From: Terana coerulea | Lineage: Eukaryota > Basidiomycota > Agaricomycetes > Polyporales > Phanerochaetaceae | Reading direction: 5' to 3' | Length of the DNA stretch: 15,445 nucleotides | NCBI GenBank assembly: GCA_024811115.1 | Contig: JAKOGH010000947.1 | Location: forward strand, 1-15,445 | In this document: in pieces, positions 1-8,605 of the stretch | Numbering within the stretch: position 1 is the first letter of the stretch | How the letters are laid out: every line of letters begins with the position of its first letter | The notes under the pieces: generated by a model | What the model saw: the letters and a program-made list of their open reading frames with translations, nothing else | Databases searched by the model: none | What the model was told of the DNA's origin: nothing | Made by a program: the position numbers and the translations under genes

Positions 1-539
1 GAAACCGTGAGAGACTTTGTAGATCGGATGTCAGTACGAGAAAAAACGCAGGCAGCCATCGGATTAGCACAGGAGACGATGAAGCGCCTGTGATCGACGG
101 AAAGAAGACACGTGAATCTGACGGGAGACCTGGTATGGCTTGAAGGACCAACATCACAACCGATCGACCGATAAAGCTCGACAAGCGCTACGGCCCGTTT
201 AAAGTTAAACAAAAACACGGGCGCCTCCGCTACGAGCTTGAACTTCCCAAAGCATGGAAAGATCTATCCCGGTCAACGAGATGTGGCTCTCACGCGTTCC
301 AAGAGCCCTCCGCCGAATCCCAGGCACGGGAACCCGAAATACCCGATCTGATTGATGGACAAGAAGAACATGAGGTCGAAGAGATCCTGGGCCTAATAGA
401 CAAGGGAATTCTCAAATACAAGGTTATGGAAGCACACCGGTCCGCAAGTACACATGGGAACCGCTGATCCAATCTCACCCACTGTCAAGATCTCATCGAT
501 GCTTTACAAGCGCGTACCGGGCGCCCCCTCGTCCGTTGA
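1..539 (+). pseudogene. Ty3/gypsy pol 3' end: integrase C-terminus and chromodomain (decayed)
   Basis: This is the last part of a chromovirus-type Ty3/gypsy polyprotein, spread over shifted frames. Frame 1 gives a short segment ending in a TGA at 91, then GDLVWLEG near 126. Frame 3 from 174 gives KLDKRYGPFKVKQKHGRL, the GPF/Y module of gypsy integrase C-termini, followed by a PKAWK segment. A chromodomain follows: EEHEVEEILG near 369-398, then TWEPL at 452-466 in frame 2, then CQDLIDALQ from 483 in frame 3, with a stop at 537-539. In intact elements this domain guides integration by binding modified histone H3. At least three frameshifts and several stops make it non-functional. The integrase core and reverse transcriptase lie outside the window. 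Family assignment is confident from motif order; the exact clade is not. Confidence 0.82.
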
Positions 540-670
540 CTATTCGAATTCCCGTCCGTTCGGCCAACGTGTCAATTCATCGGACATATCGGTTCTAGAG
601 CTCTACAATTGGGAAATAGGTCGTACAGATCGAGACGCCGAGTTCTATAGATTACGCGGACGTGATCCTT

Positions 671-682
671 AGAGAGGGGTTA
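671..682 (+). other. Polypurine tract of the gypsy element
   Basis: A purine run (AGAGAGGGG) lies directly before the proposed 3' LTR, which begins TGTCATG. This is the expected place for the primer of plus-strand DNA synthesis. It follows the end of the chromodomain frame by about 130 bp. The call rests on position and base composition only. Confidence 0.6.
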
Positions 683-998
683 TGTCATGAACTTCTGGGC
701 GTCTCTAGGGTATTCTTTTCATTTCCATTGTCTTCTACCCCTATCTATTGTTCTCTCATCGATACCGTGGTTTCGTATGTTTCTCTATTATTCTGGACCG
801 CTCTAGTATATACACGAGGATACCGGGTGGTACTGTACAGTTTAGGACTACACATGTATAAGTAGCTACTGTCTGCAACAGAGAAAGCCAGTCTCGAGCT
901 GGTCTGTTCCCCAGCTAGTTACTTGGAGACTGCACCACTATTTCCGTCCCCAGTTGAGAGCGTCGCACCTGGTACAGTTGTACTAGTTGTTGCTGACA
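683..998 (+). repeat. 3' LTR of the Ty3/gypsy element
   Basis: The 316-bp segment starts TGTCA and ends TGACA, a perfect 5-bp inverted terminus with canonical TG..CA ends. It sits immediately after pol and the polypurine tract. A TATA-like TATAAGTA occurs at 857-864, about 175 bp in, as expected for a U3 promoter. The 5' LTR is outside the window, so neither LTR-LTR identity nor the target duplication can be checked; if the boundary is right, the right target copy would begin CTACG at 999. The start is well supported and the end less so, because it rests on the short terminal match. Confidence 0.62.
857..864 (+). promoter_or_regulatory. TATA-like box in the gypsy LTR
   Basis: TATAAGTA lies inside the proposed LTR, downstream of about 175 bp of potential U3 sequence. 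In an LTR it would set the start of the genomic transcript some 25-35 bp further on. Confidence 0.4.
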
Positions 999-1128
999 CT
1001 ACGCCTACAGCGTGCTCCAAACTATGGGCCAATCGTTGCTACAAATCGCAGTCAAGCTACAGAGTTCTTTAGCATTGGCAAGTCATCTCCCGCGAGCTAG
1101 TCACGCACCGTTTGTTGCTGATGGGTGG

Positions 1129-1143
1129 CTGTGACCGTCACAG
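1129..1143. repeat. 7-bp inverted repeat with 1-nt spacer
   Basis: CTGTGAC and GTCACAG flank a single C. The site is 55 bp upstream of the proposed start of the small spliced ORF at 1198. It could be a dimeric factor site or chance; nothing else supports a role. Confidence 0.3.
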
Positions 1144-1197
1144 GGACACTTGACGGCGGTTCCAGCTACTCCTCTGTGCGGTCACCAGCGGCGCGCG

Positions 1198-1501
1198 ATG
1201 ACTGCTTCGTTCTCTCCCAAAGTAAGTACTCAAACATTATAAGGGCCAATAAGCCATCAAACTGACCACATTTGTGCAGCTGCAGATTTATGCCTACAAG
1301 GGCTACCAGAGTGAGCACTAAATCTTGATCCAAGACATATGAGACTCACTTTACGTTGCAGAGGGCTCTGTCATACAGGAAGAGATCCAGACTGGTCTGC
1401 TGGGACAATGGAACCTCTCCTTGCTGAGGTCCGGTCCAGCAGTCAATAGCTTTGTCCTCTATGAGGACATCAACGGGAACTTGGTGTTGGAACTGGAGTA
1501 G
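1198..1501 (+). CDS. Small spliced hypothetical protein (possibly the 3' end of a longer gene)
   Basis: Three exons (1198-1221, 1280-1310, 1362-1501) join in frame to give 64 codons plus a TAG. Intron 1 (1222-1279) has GTAAGT and TTTGTGCAG; intron 2 (1311-1361) has GTGAGC and ACGTTGCAG. Both are 50-60 nt, normal for basidiomycetes. The last exon reads GSVIQEEIQTG, then GQWNLSLLRSG, and ends SFVLYEDINGNLVLELE. Its alternating hydrophobic and polar residues suggest beta strands, and the ED-NGNL turn recalls fungal beta-propeller lectins, but I do not recognise the family. The ATG is the first in this frame, which stays open upstream to 1135, so more 5' exons are possible. A second frame through the same splice sites (VTVTGTLDGG upstream, stop near 1446) is also open. 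The next feature, a DNA transposon, begins about 140 bp downstream. Confidence 0.42.
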
Positions 1502-1635
1502 ACGGGTTTTGTGCTCTTCATTGTTCTTGCTATCTAGTCTCTATGTTATACAAGCAACTGCACACTTGTATTGTAAATCGGAAGTAGGCCACCTTTCCGA
1601 CAGTTGGATTATATTCTAGTCCCGCAGAACATGCG

Positions 1636-1653
1636 GTGCATCAGGAAATGCGG
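1636..1653. repeat. Candidate left end of the Plavaka element (target copy plus TIR)
   Basis: GTGC (1636-1639) precedes ATCAGGAAATGCGG. The right end, read inward, is ATCAGGGAAAAACG followed outward by the same GTGC. Allowing one gap, about 10 of 13 positions agree. The short match gives only moderate support. Confidence 0.4.
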
Positions 1654-1697
1654 TTTGGCGATAGCAGGCCACCTCATACGGAGCGCTCGTAGTTACC

Positions 1698-1764
1698 GTA
1701 GCACATGGCCGCCACAACGTAGCCATCAGTAGCACACTGCACACTGGCCGTAGCACCTCGTAGC
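1698..1764 (-). repeat. Left subterminal GCTAC word array
   Basis: Five exact GTAGC words (GCTAC on the minus strand) fall within 67 bp, several extended as GCTACG, with near-variants around them. About 0.07 would be expected by chance on one strand. The array sits between the transposase stop (1825) and the proposed left end (1640). Read outward toward the end, the words have the same orientation as in the right array. Confidence 0.65.
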
Positions 1765-2874
1765 ATCTCGTAGACAAGGTCTCACCCCAGGCAAAGCGGC
1801 TTGCAAGAAAATGGGCCAATTGCATTACTTTCTATCTAAATACTGGAACAGTACAAAATCTGAGTGACGGAGGTATGGATTCACAAAGAACCGAGGAGAA
1901 CAGAAGAGCACGTTCTCTTGTATCCAAGAGCGGTCGATAGCCTTGCCCCAATTGGGAATGAGTTGACATGTACGCACAATGTCCGTGATGGGAATGAGCG
2001 AGACAGAGCGGATATGGTTCGTAGTGGAAGGGGCAACAGAGTACATGCCAATAACGCTGTTGTAGCTGGTAAGTGATGTGAACCACTCAACATACGCGAA
2101 GGGGTGTGGTGCGATCTTCGAAAAAGCGTCGGGAGCCCGGAATATTACTTGGATCTGACTAACAGTGAGGCCTTCAAAGAACGCAAGGGAGACATGAGCA
2201 GTTTACTGATGAGAAAAAAAATAAGCGCATACCATGAAAAGGGCTTGCTTTCTGTGGGCCAGGACCAGAATCAGCCTGCTTGGATCGCCGTGTAAGCGTT
2301 GTAGAGAACTGTGAGGGAGTAGAGGCGACCTCAACTCCATTCATAACCTTTGTTTTTACCAGAATAGCCTTGATTGTGTCGGTGTGGGCTTGCTTCGAGA
2401 CCTGGCTCATGATTGGTAGCTGAATCTTGAATTGCTTATATACCGAGATGCGGGTGGCAGGTGAGAGATTCAAAGAAGGTAGAGATTGTACACAATGACT
2501 CGCCTGCGCAGCCTCTTGCCGCAGGTACTGTTCGAGGTACCACGAAAAATCAGCGGCATAAAATGCCTTCGAGACGTCCTCGGCTTGCATCTGCGGGTAT
2601 GCCGGCCGCCCGAAATCTTGTAGCCTCCCGCGCTATCGCAAACCTCCTCATCTTCGTCATCCTCATCTTCAGCACCTTGCGCGTCAGTGGTAGAGTCTTC
2701 ATCTTTGTCTTCATCAAGATCTTCATCGGCGGCAGCTGATAGTTGATCTTCAGAGTGAGCTACAAGTGTTTCAGGCTTCAGCCATTGCAAGTAGGCTTGA
2801 AACCGGTGCAGGGCCTCCCGGCGATTTAGCCAGATAACCATTTGTTGGAGGTACTGCTTGCGATTACTTGCCCA

Positions 2875-2879
2875 GTAGC
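2875..2879. repeat. Target site duplication, left copy (GTAGC)
   Basis: GTAGC here matches GTAGC at 3446-3450 exactly and directly abuts the inserted LTR. Flanking transposase codons on the two sides join correctly once the insertion and one copy are removed. Confidence 0.75.
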
Positions 2880-3020
2880 TATCACAAAACTCTAATACTC
2901 ACCTGCTAGGAATGCTTTGAGAGGTTGTGGAGAACAGGGGACTTTGAGTAAAGCAAGTAGAGGAGATATGAATCAACAATGTTGTTGAGTCTGCAGGGTA
3001 TTAGCCCTCAGACCAGCCTC

Positions 3021-3028
3021 CTTATATA
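3021..3028 (-). promoter_or_regulatory. TATA box of the solo LTR
   Basis: TATATAAGG on the minus strand, about 420 bp into the LTR. The copia LTR near 12330 carries the same TGTATATAAGG string, which suggests comparable promoters. Confidence 0.5.
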
Positions 3029-3232
3029 CATGTGTAGAGGGACCCCAGACACTATCTAAGACCTCCAATACCATGTGCTGACTGATACAGTCAGGTGATC
3101 CATGACTAAGGCTTCAGAGCATACCGCCGCTCTAACTCCCTTATTAGATCTGACCTAGCTATCACGCTAACATCAACACTATCTAGATGTCCTAATCTAG
3201 CTACTGTACACTACCAGTACACGATGTCATAG

Positions 3233-3251
3233 TGACCTCATAGTGAGGTCA
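3233..3251. repeat. 8-bp palindrome in the U3 part of the solo LTR
   Basis: TGACCTCA, spacer TAG, TGAGGTCA: perfect 8-bp arms. It lies about 200 bp upstream of the LTR TATA box, a plausible position for a dimeric activator site. A partial copy (GTCATAG) flanks it on each side. Confidence 0.45.
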
Positions 3252-3445
3252 TAGTCTAGAACGAATCCAGAATTGAGTCCATGATCCTGTGTCTGTATGA
3301 GGCATATCCTGATAACCATGCGCGTCCATCGCATGGCCAACTGATCAGCATCTTGTAACGCTGTTGTGACGACTGGGTAACATGTCCCGTGACTTGATGT
3401 TACACTCTAAGCGCTGTATACTAGCGCTGAGGGAAAATTATGACA

Positions 3446-3450
3446 GTAGC
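3446..3450. repeat. Target site duplication, right copy (GTAGC)
   Basis: Second copy of the 5-bp repeat flanking the solo LTR. The match extends two bases into the terminus on this side (CAGTAGC on both sides), which is incidental to the LTR end. Confidence 0.75.
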
Positions 3451-5632
3451 CAATTTTCGCGAAGTCAATGTGCAGATGTTCAGGGCCCTCCGTGTTGTAC
3501 CAATCTGCACCACCAAGAAACCAGATAGAGCATAGGTAGTGATCCATAGAGTGCAGCTTCGGGATTCCGTCAAAATTCGCCCCAGTTCGCAGGTATCTTC
3601 TCTTTCCGGCAGTAGTGGGAGATGAACGCACTCTTGTTGGCATGAAAGTGACGCCAGGCAGATTTGAGCAACTGCAGGGAATAGTCGATATGGGATTCGA
3701 AATGAGCAAGGTAGATAAAGTCCAGGAGACCTCGCACGGCGCTGACAGACGTCGTCATTAGCAGCGCCAGCAATAGCGCCCAAGAAGACCTTTTCCATGT
3801 TCTTTGTACTCGGTCCCTGTCCACTGCAAAACAAGCGAGATCCCTTTCTTTGAAATGACGAGCGTCGGAGTGTGCAGGCATGGCCTTGAAGCGTCGATCA
3901 GCCTCTTCATCGTCACTCACAACACAAGCAGTCACCCACTTCACGATATGGTCCTTGAACATTCCTTTGTGAAGCTGATGTAGAATGTCAGGTGCAATGC
4001 AGGCAAAGATGTTGCAGTGAGGGAGGTTGAGCCAAAATGGATGGACAGCGCACAGCCCCAAGGCTTCGAAATCCTGCGCTTTGGCACTGGCCGCTGCGGC
4101 TTCGAGCTTCTGTCCTGTTTTCGTGGGATCGCGCGAGGTTCATATTAAGCCCAAGTCCCCTCCCACGATTGACTGAGCTAATCGAGCATTTCGGACAATA
4201 GTTCTCCTTTACGCACGTCACCAAACACTGTTCGGGATGATCTGCAATGTATGCAGCCACGACTGGGTGAACTGTCCGGATGAAACCGTCCGCGCAGACC
4301 ATGTCTCCGCCTTTCAGGCCGGCTTCAATAAGGGGCTTCAACAGAGACTTCATACAGTCATGGAAGAGTTGGTAGCCGGCCATTGACTGCTTGCCTTTGG
4401 AGATGCATTCGAGCTTTGCCGTAGGAAGGTAGCCGATAAGGACTATTACATGCGCCTTAGGTGAGCGTCAAGACTCTTCGAGATGTTCCCAATACTGAGA
4501 TAGACAGGCCATGCAGACTTGTCCCCGCTAAACGTAGACAGCTGCGTCTTGTCGGACGCTAGGATGACAGGTGCAATTACCACACCGGGAACCCGTTTCT
4601 ATAACGTGCGAAGCGTTGTCAAAAGTAAGTTCTGTATGTCCTTTTGAAGTTGCTCACCTGAACCGTTTCCCACCACTCCGCAGTCCACATCTCGTTTGTA
4701 ATGTGCTTCGTGCCAGCTGAATCTTCGAAAATTGGCTCATGTGTGTACCAAATATGCTCTTGGAATGCAGAGTTGCCGATTAAGTCCTTGATACACTCAA
4801 CAGAACCACGCTTATATAACTCCACCACCTGTGTGCGAGGCTCCTTGGTTGCCTCATCGAGTATGTTGCCTTTCACTGTGAACGTCTCGCATTCTCAGTC
4901 CTGGACCGCGAGGGAAGCAGGTCAACCTTCTTCAGCAAAGCCCGCTTATTGTGAAATGACAGGTTTGATTTCTTTGCCTGGCATTTATCAGTAAGTCATC
5001 TGTCTGTGTGGTATATGCAAGTGGGCTTACTATTTCTAGCTTCAGAAAATCATCTATCGCACGCTGGCTCAAGTTGTTTATCATGAGAAACCGAGTGAGC
5101 TTCCATTCATCATCGTTTGCCAGGGGCTGACCATGGGTTGTCGCTGGTTCTGTTGGCCTTTCGTGCTTTTGCAATTCTCTCAAGGGTTATATTCCCCTTC
5201 CCTTCGTCTTCACCGCCTTTCTCGCCTCTTTATCAATAAACAGTTGCTTAAGAAGCCCGCCATACTCGAGGTCATCTTCGACGTCTTCCACTCATGCATG
5301 CTTTGATGCCGGTTCAGCAGCAGACAGCCGGGACGATGCTGGGGCTCTACTCGAGGAGGATCATGGTAGAGTGGGTCCACTTGCATAGAAAGAGAGTCGG
5401 CATCATCTGCATAGTCAGAAGGTGATAGAGAAATGCCTTCGGAGAGGCTAGGGGACTGGGAGGAGGCATGGGTAGAATAAGGGTCTTCATCTTTTGGTTG
5501 AGCATTTCTGTTGAATTCTGCATGACATGCTTCAGATTGACGGATGTGCGATTTCAGGCCAGCTGGCGTTGCATTTCCACGGCCACAGTATGGGCAGAAA
5601 ACCTGTTTATTTGGCATTTGCGAGCGAGACAT

Positions 5633-5795
5633 GGAGAATATCTGGTCGTAGTAGCTGGCAAGTGTTCTGGCTCCGGAACCAGTAAGTGCCGCTCGATGCG
5701 CCCCCTGTGATTGATAAGCCAACCAAATTTGCCCACAACCACTACAATGCAACCTCCAACGTCCCACCTTCTGCTTCACATATATAAAGCTCAAA
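5633..5795. promoter_or_regulatory. Shared intergenic region between the two divergent Plavaka genes
   Basis: 163 bp separate the transposase ATG (5632, minus) from the second gene's ATG (5796, plus). A TATATAAAG string at 5781-5789 is the only TATA-like site. It is too close to the plus-strand ATG for a normal 30-bp spacing and about 150 bp from the minus-strand ATG, so which gene it serves is unclear. The head-to-head layout implies a bidirectional promoter. Confidence 0.5.
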
Positions 5796-8122
5796 ATGCC
5801 CTCATGGCGCCATGTTCTATCGGACGATGAAGAGGCTGACCACGATTCTGCAGAGCCAGTCCACAGTGGCTCGCAAACGGGGTCAAAGATAAGAAGTCAA
5901 CACATCGAATATCGTTGCACAGAAACAACCCCGCCAAAAAGTCGAAAGCATACTAAGAGATTGGTATAAAACTCAAGCATTTTCAATATTACATCTAATT
6001 TCTCTGTATCGGATACACAGAACGACAACACCAGGCTCAAATGGGAGCTGGAGCAGATGCGAAAGGAGCTATGGCAGGTCAAGGCTGTTACTGCTGCGCA
6101 ACAAACCAGCTCCAGTGCCTTGACTTCAACCACTCTACTCACAGCTGCCAACAGTGTGTCTGCGGCTGCCAACGGCGGCAGTGATGTACTTGCCCCAGAA
6201 TTGGAAGAGGATGTTGAACTTGAAGTGGGAGTTGCTGTAGTAAGTGAAATGTAAATACTCCTTAGTCTATGAACGACTAACTGGTCTTCTTTCTAGACTC
6301 AAAGCATTGGAGTTATGCCCTTCACCCCAAACCTGTGGAACCAAGGCGGCTTTCAGCGTCGGCGACTCATCTCCACCTCCCGACCCATCCTCTCGACAAC
6401 ATCGCCAAGACCATGAGGCATCTAGCTGAAATCGTTAAGATGCAAGACACCAGCCTGAGCAGCAACGCTACAGCGGTCGTAAGGCATCCCCAGTCCGAAG
6501 CGATCAGAGGCGATCAGAGGCGCACGCACAAGATCATTCCCAGTCATCACCTGGGCACGTTTCAGTGCACGCTAACAACAGCCACATATGAGGTAAATTA
6601 CGTTCATATATTGCAGCATATGCTGACACCGCTATAGCATCACTATCGAGTTCCTTCAAGTAGTCGTCACTGTGGCGCCCAGCGTTCTGCATCTCTCAAT
6701 GACTCCGATCCCATACGAATCCCTTCTCTGTCACCGCTGTCACGCCACTCTTCACGTGAGTCACCGTTCATCCGCTACATCACCCGTTGTCTCGCAGCCC
6801 TTCGGCCTCACCGTTCTCGCAGTCCAGACGGCCCAAAGCACTCTCGCCTGATCGTCATCAATCACGACCACGGTCACGGTCTTGTCATGTCTCCAATGCA
6901 GGGCCATTGCGTCGCCGCTCCCTTCGCCTGCCTTAGCAGATGGGCAGCTGCACAAGCAACCGCGTCACTTGTGATCTCCAATCAAGCCTCTTGACACAGT
7001 GGAGTACAAGAGTGGCACGAAACCGACTGGCTGCAAGGCCAAGGTTCAGGACTACGCCGCCATCCTCCAAGTCCTCATCAAGCAAGCCAAAGCCCTGTAC
7101 GCCATCAGACTGATCACAATGTATGCGTTCTGAAGCTGAACTCATGATGAAGTGGGCAGCGGGAAATTTGGGCATTAGTTTGTCGGGAGGGAAGAAGCAC
7201 TATCCACCTGAGGAGTGCGAGCGGATCTATTGTGTGGTACGTCTCATAGCCATGTTATCTCTGCTTGTGCCTACCGGTCTACTAACGCGCTATAGCTGAT
7301 CAACCATGGCTCAACCTACCACGGTCATCTCAAGGATAGGATCTGAGAATTCGCTATCACCACATTCGAGTTCAAGATTGATACAAGTCACGCGGCATCT
7401 CGAGATGCCAATGCGCAGCTCTCTAAGGACTTGAAGAGAGGGGAACCGCCTTGTTACTGCTATAGGGTGCGTGTGTCCTAGTCATGGGGTTATAATACTA
7501 TACTAATAACATTGCAAGTATGGTCGGCAGATGCTGTACGTGGGTATGGCAAACATTCTATGTTCACACAAGCCCTGCGAGAGCACATGTTCAAGAAATC
7601 CAACGACGTCGGCGCTCGCAATCGCGCCCTCTTCGACCCTTTACCTGTGCCGACTCTTGCCCTACTCTTCACTATGGTATGTTGCTAGTAATTACAAGTG
7701 TTTATTTACTGATTTTTGTGCAGGTTAGCTTTTAGCTCGATGTCTGGGCAGATAAAGAATACAACTCTAACCCTGGTCAAGGGTTCACCGAGGATACGTA
7801 CAAAGGCGATTATGATTTGCACTTGCGTCTGGTACAGGGCTGGGTTGATGAGAGCCCCACCGTTACCAAGAAGTTGCGAGAGAAAATGTGCAAGCTTCTC
7901 TTGTAAGTGTACTCCTTCTACCAAAACATGCCTTTGCTTACAATCACAATCCAGTACTGCTCAGAATACGCCGCCTGCACTCAAGTTTGACAAAGGCTTC
8001 TCAGAGAAGCACGACAAGCGTTTCAGGCTGACCTTGCAGGACATACAGATGATACAGACAGTGAAGAAGAAAGCCACGAGAGACCGGCCGGTGACATCCC
8101 AAACCCAAGTGATCATTCATAG
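5796..8122 (+). pseudogene. Second gene of the Plavaka element (DUF6532-like, decayed)
   Basis: Exon 1 (5796-5963) reads MPSWRHVLSDDEEADHDS and ends TPPKSRKHTKRL, an acidic then basic N-terminus. Exon 2 (6021-6239) encodes a charged coiled-coil-like start (RLKWELEQMRKELWQ) and a Ser/Thr/Ala-rich part. Exon 3 begins at 6297 and soon frameshifts into DNIAKTMRHLAEIVK. A low-complexity Ser/Arg/Pro region follows to about 6990. The conserved C-terminal domain covers 7040-7910: EAELMMKWAA, the exon at 7296-7466 (LINHGSTYHGHLKDRI, FEFKIDTSHAA), a segment with NRALFDPLPVPTLALLF, and GDYDLHLRLVQGWVDE. The last exon (from 7955) ends in DLAGHTDDTDSEEE and a TAG at 8120. Introns have clear signals, for example TACTAAC before 7295. 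Breaks include a TGA at 7344, a TAG at 7733 and frameshifts. The domain resembles fungal DUF6532 proteins; function unknown, with end-binding only a guess. Confidence 0.7.
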
Positions 8123-8228
8123 TATACAATGTTGTATTCCCACTTTTCAATGGATGAAGAACATCGCATTCTGTAAAGCTAGTGTGGTATTGGCGGGATC
8201 CATTGTAGAACTATGGCTCTAAGGTTTT

Positions 8229-8383
8229 GCTACCACCTTCTACATTCGCGCTACGAGCTGGCTACGGTTTGGCTACGCATCAATGGCTGGCATCTACAAA
8301 CAGCTACGGATGCAGTGCACGATGCTACGGGCGCTACTCACATAGGGACCAGTCTACGACGCTACTACATCTACGATGGCTAC
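8229..8383 (+). repeat. Right subterminal GCTAC word array
   Basis: Nine exact GCTAC words occur in 155 bp on the plus strand (about 0.15 expected), most followed by G, with CTACG/CTACA variants between. Spacing is irregular, so this is a scattered word array, not a tandem repeat. It lies between the second gene's stop (8122) and the proposed right end (8418), mirroring the left array. Confidence 0.7.
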
Positions 8384-8404
8384 GTCAGCGTCAAGTAGCA
8401 CTGA

Positions 8405-8422
8405 CGTTTTTCCCTGATGTGC
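8405..8422. repeat. Candidate right end of the Plavaka element (TIR plus target copy)
   Basis: CGTTTTTCCCTGAT (8405-8418) is the inverted partner of ATCAGGAAA at 1640, followed by GTGC (8419-8422), which also precedes the left end. Support is moderate for the reasons given at the left end. Confidence 0.4.
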
Positions 8423-8597
8423 AGGTATGAGCATGATGCCGGAGTATGTATACTGGCGACGTGCAGGAGCAGCGCCTTCTCTGGGCATTGAAGAGAACTT
8501 ACTTGCGTAAATGTGCATATATTGTGCTTGATGAGTAAGATTTACTAGACAGATGAAATACTGCATCACGAAAGAGGTTCTAGCCTACATTGCATCA

Positions 8598-8605
8598 GAT
8601 AGTAC
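8598..8605. repeat. Target site duplication of the hAT-like element, left (GATAGTAC)
   Basis: GATAGTAC matches GATATTAC at 9270-9277 in 7 of 8 positions. Eight bases is the standard hAT target duplication. Confidence 0.7.

Larger units (their letters stand above)
2880..3445 (-). mobile_element. Solo LTR inserted in the Plavaka transposase
   Basis: A 566-bp non-coding block interrupts the transposase between the LHIDFAK motif and ASNRKQYLQQM. On the minus strand it starts TGTCATAATT and ends TTTTGTGATA, so the termini are TGTCA/TGATA, one substitution from a perfect TG..CA inverted end. A 5-bp direct repeat (GTAGC) flanks it, the size made by Ty1 and Ty3 class integrases. A TATATAAG box lies at 3028-3021, leaving about 140 bp of R/U5. 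A strong splice-donor-like CAGGTGAGTA lies near the 3' end (2904-2895). No internal coding region or second LTR is present, so this is a recombination-derived solo LTR. It differs from the gypsy LTR at 683-998 beyond the first six bases; its layout resembles the copia LTR at 12225. Confidence 0.8.
1825..5632 (-). pseudogene. Plavaka-family transposase, frameshifted and split by an LTR
   Basis: The N-terminus (ATG at 5632) has a zinc-finger-like C-x2-C-x12-H-x6-C (residues 13-36). Next come YGGLLKQLFIDKEA (near 5250), FLMINNLSQRAIDDFLKL (near 5070), ECIKDLIGN, and NEMWTAEWW just before an intron. Core motifs follow: APVILASDKTQLSTFSGDK (Asp codon at 4553-4551), AWPVYLSIGNIS, CADG (Asp codon 4290-4288), the HPEQCL..CPKC segment, and PDILHQLHKGMFKDHIVKW near 3950. 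After that come LLDFIYLAHFESH and KLHSMDHY..LHIDFAK. Past the inserted LTR the frame resumes with ASNRKQYLQQM, an acidic Asp/Glu stretch near 2680, and a C-terminus reading YVEWFTSL, VNPYLRHSDF, then TAA at 1825. Introns are 5030-4978 and 4657-4599. At least six frameshifts and the 566-bp insertion abolish function. Without insertion and introns the length is about 1,040 codons, roughly full size. The third catalytic residue was not placed. Confidence 0.88.
1640..8418. mobile_element. Plavaka-type DNA transposon, near full length, decayed
   Basis: A two-gene cut-and-paste element. A Plavaka-family transposase runs leftward (5632 to 1825) and a second gene runs rightward (5796 to 8122), with GCTAC word arrays just inside both ends in inverted orientation. 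Proposed termini are ATCAGGAAA at 1640 and the inverted ATCAGGGAAA ending at 8418, each flanked by GTGC (1636-1639 and 8419-8422), a possible 4-bp target duplication. The termini are short and imperfect and could be wrong by tens of bases; the element itself is secure from its genes. Both genes carry several frameshifts, so the copy is not autonomous. A 566-bp solo LTR is nested inside. Plavaka transposases are DDE-type enzymes related to the fungal KDZ group and best known from basidiomycetes. Confidence 0.8.

Noticed and set aside
1616..1825. 69-codon minus-strand frame next to the transposase
   Set aside because: It is made by the subterminal GCTAC array and lies after the transposase stop, so it is not a gene.
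2461..2739. Plus-strand open frame of 92 codons
   Set aside because: It is the antisense shadow of the transposase's acidic Asp/Glu stretch, which produces long open frames on the opposite strand.
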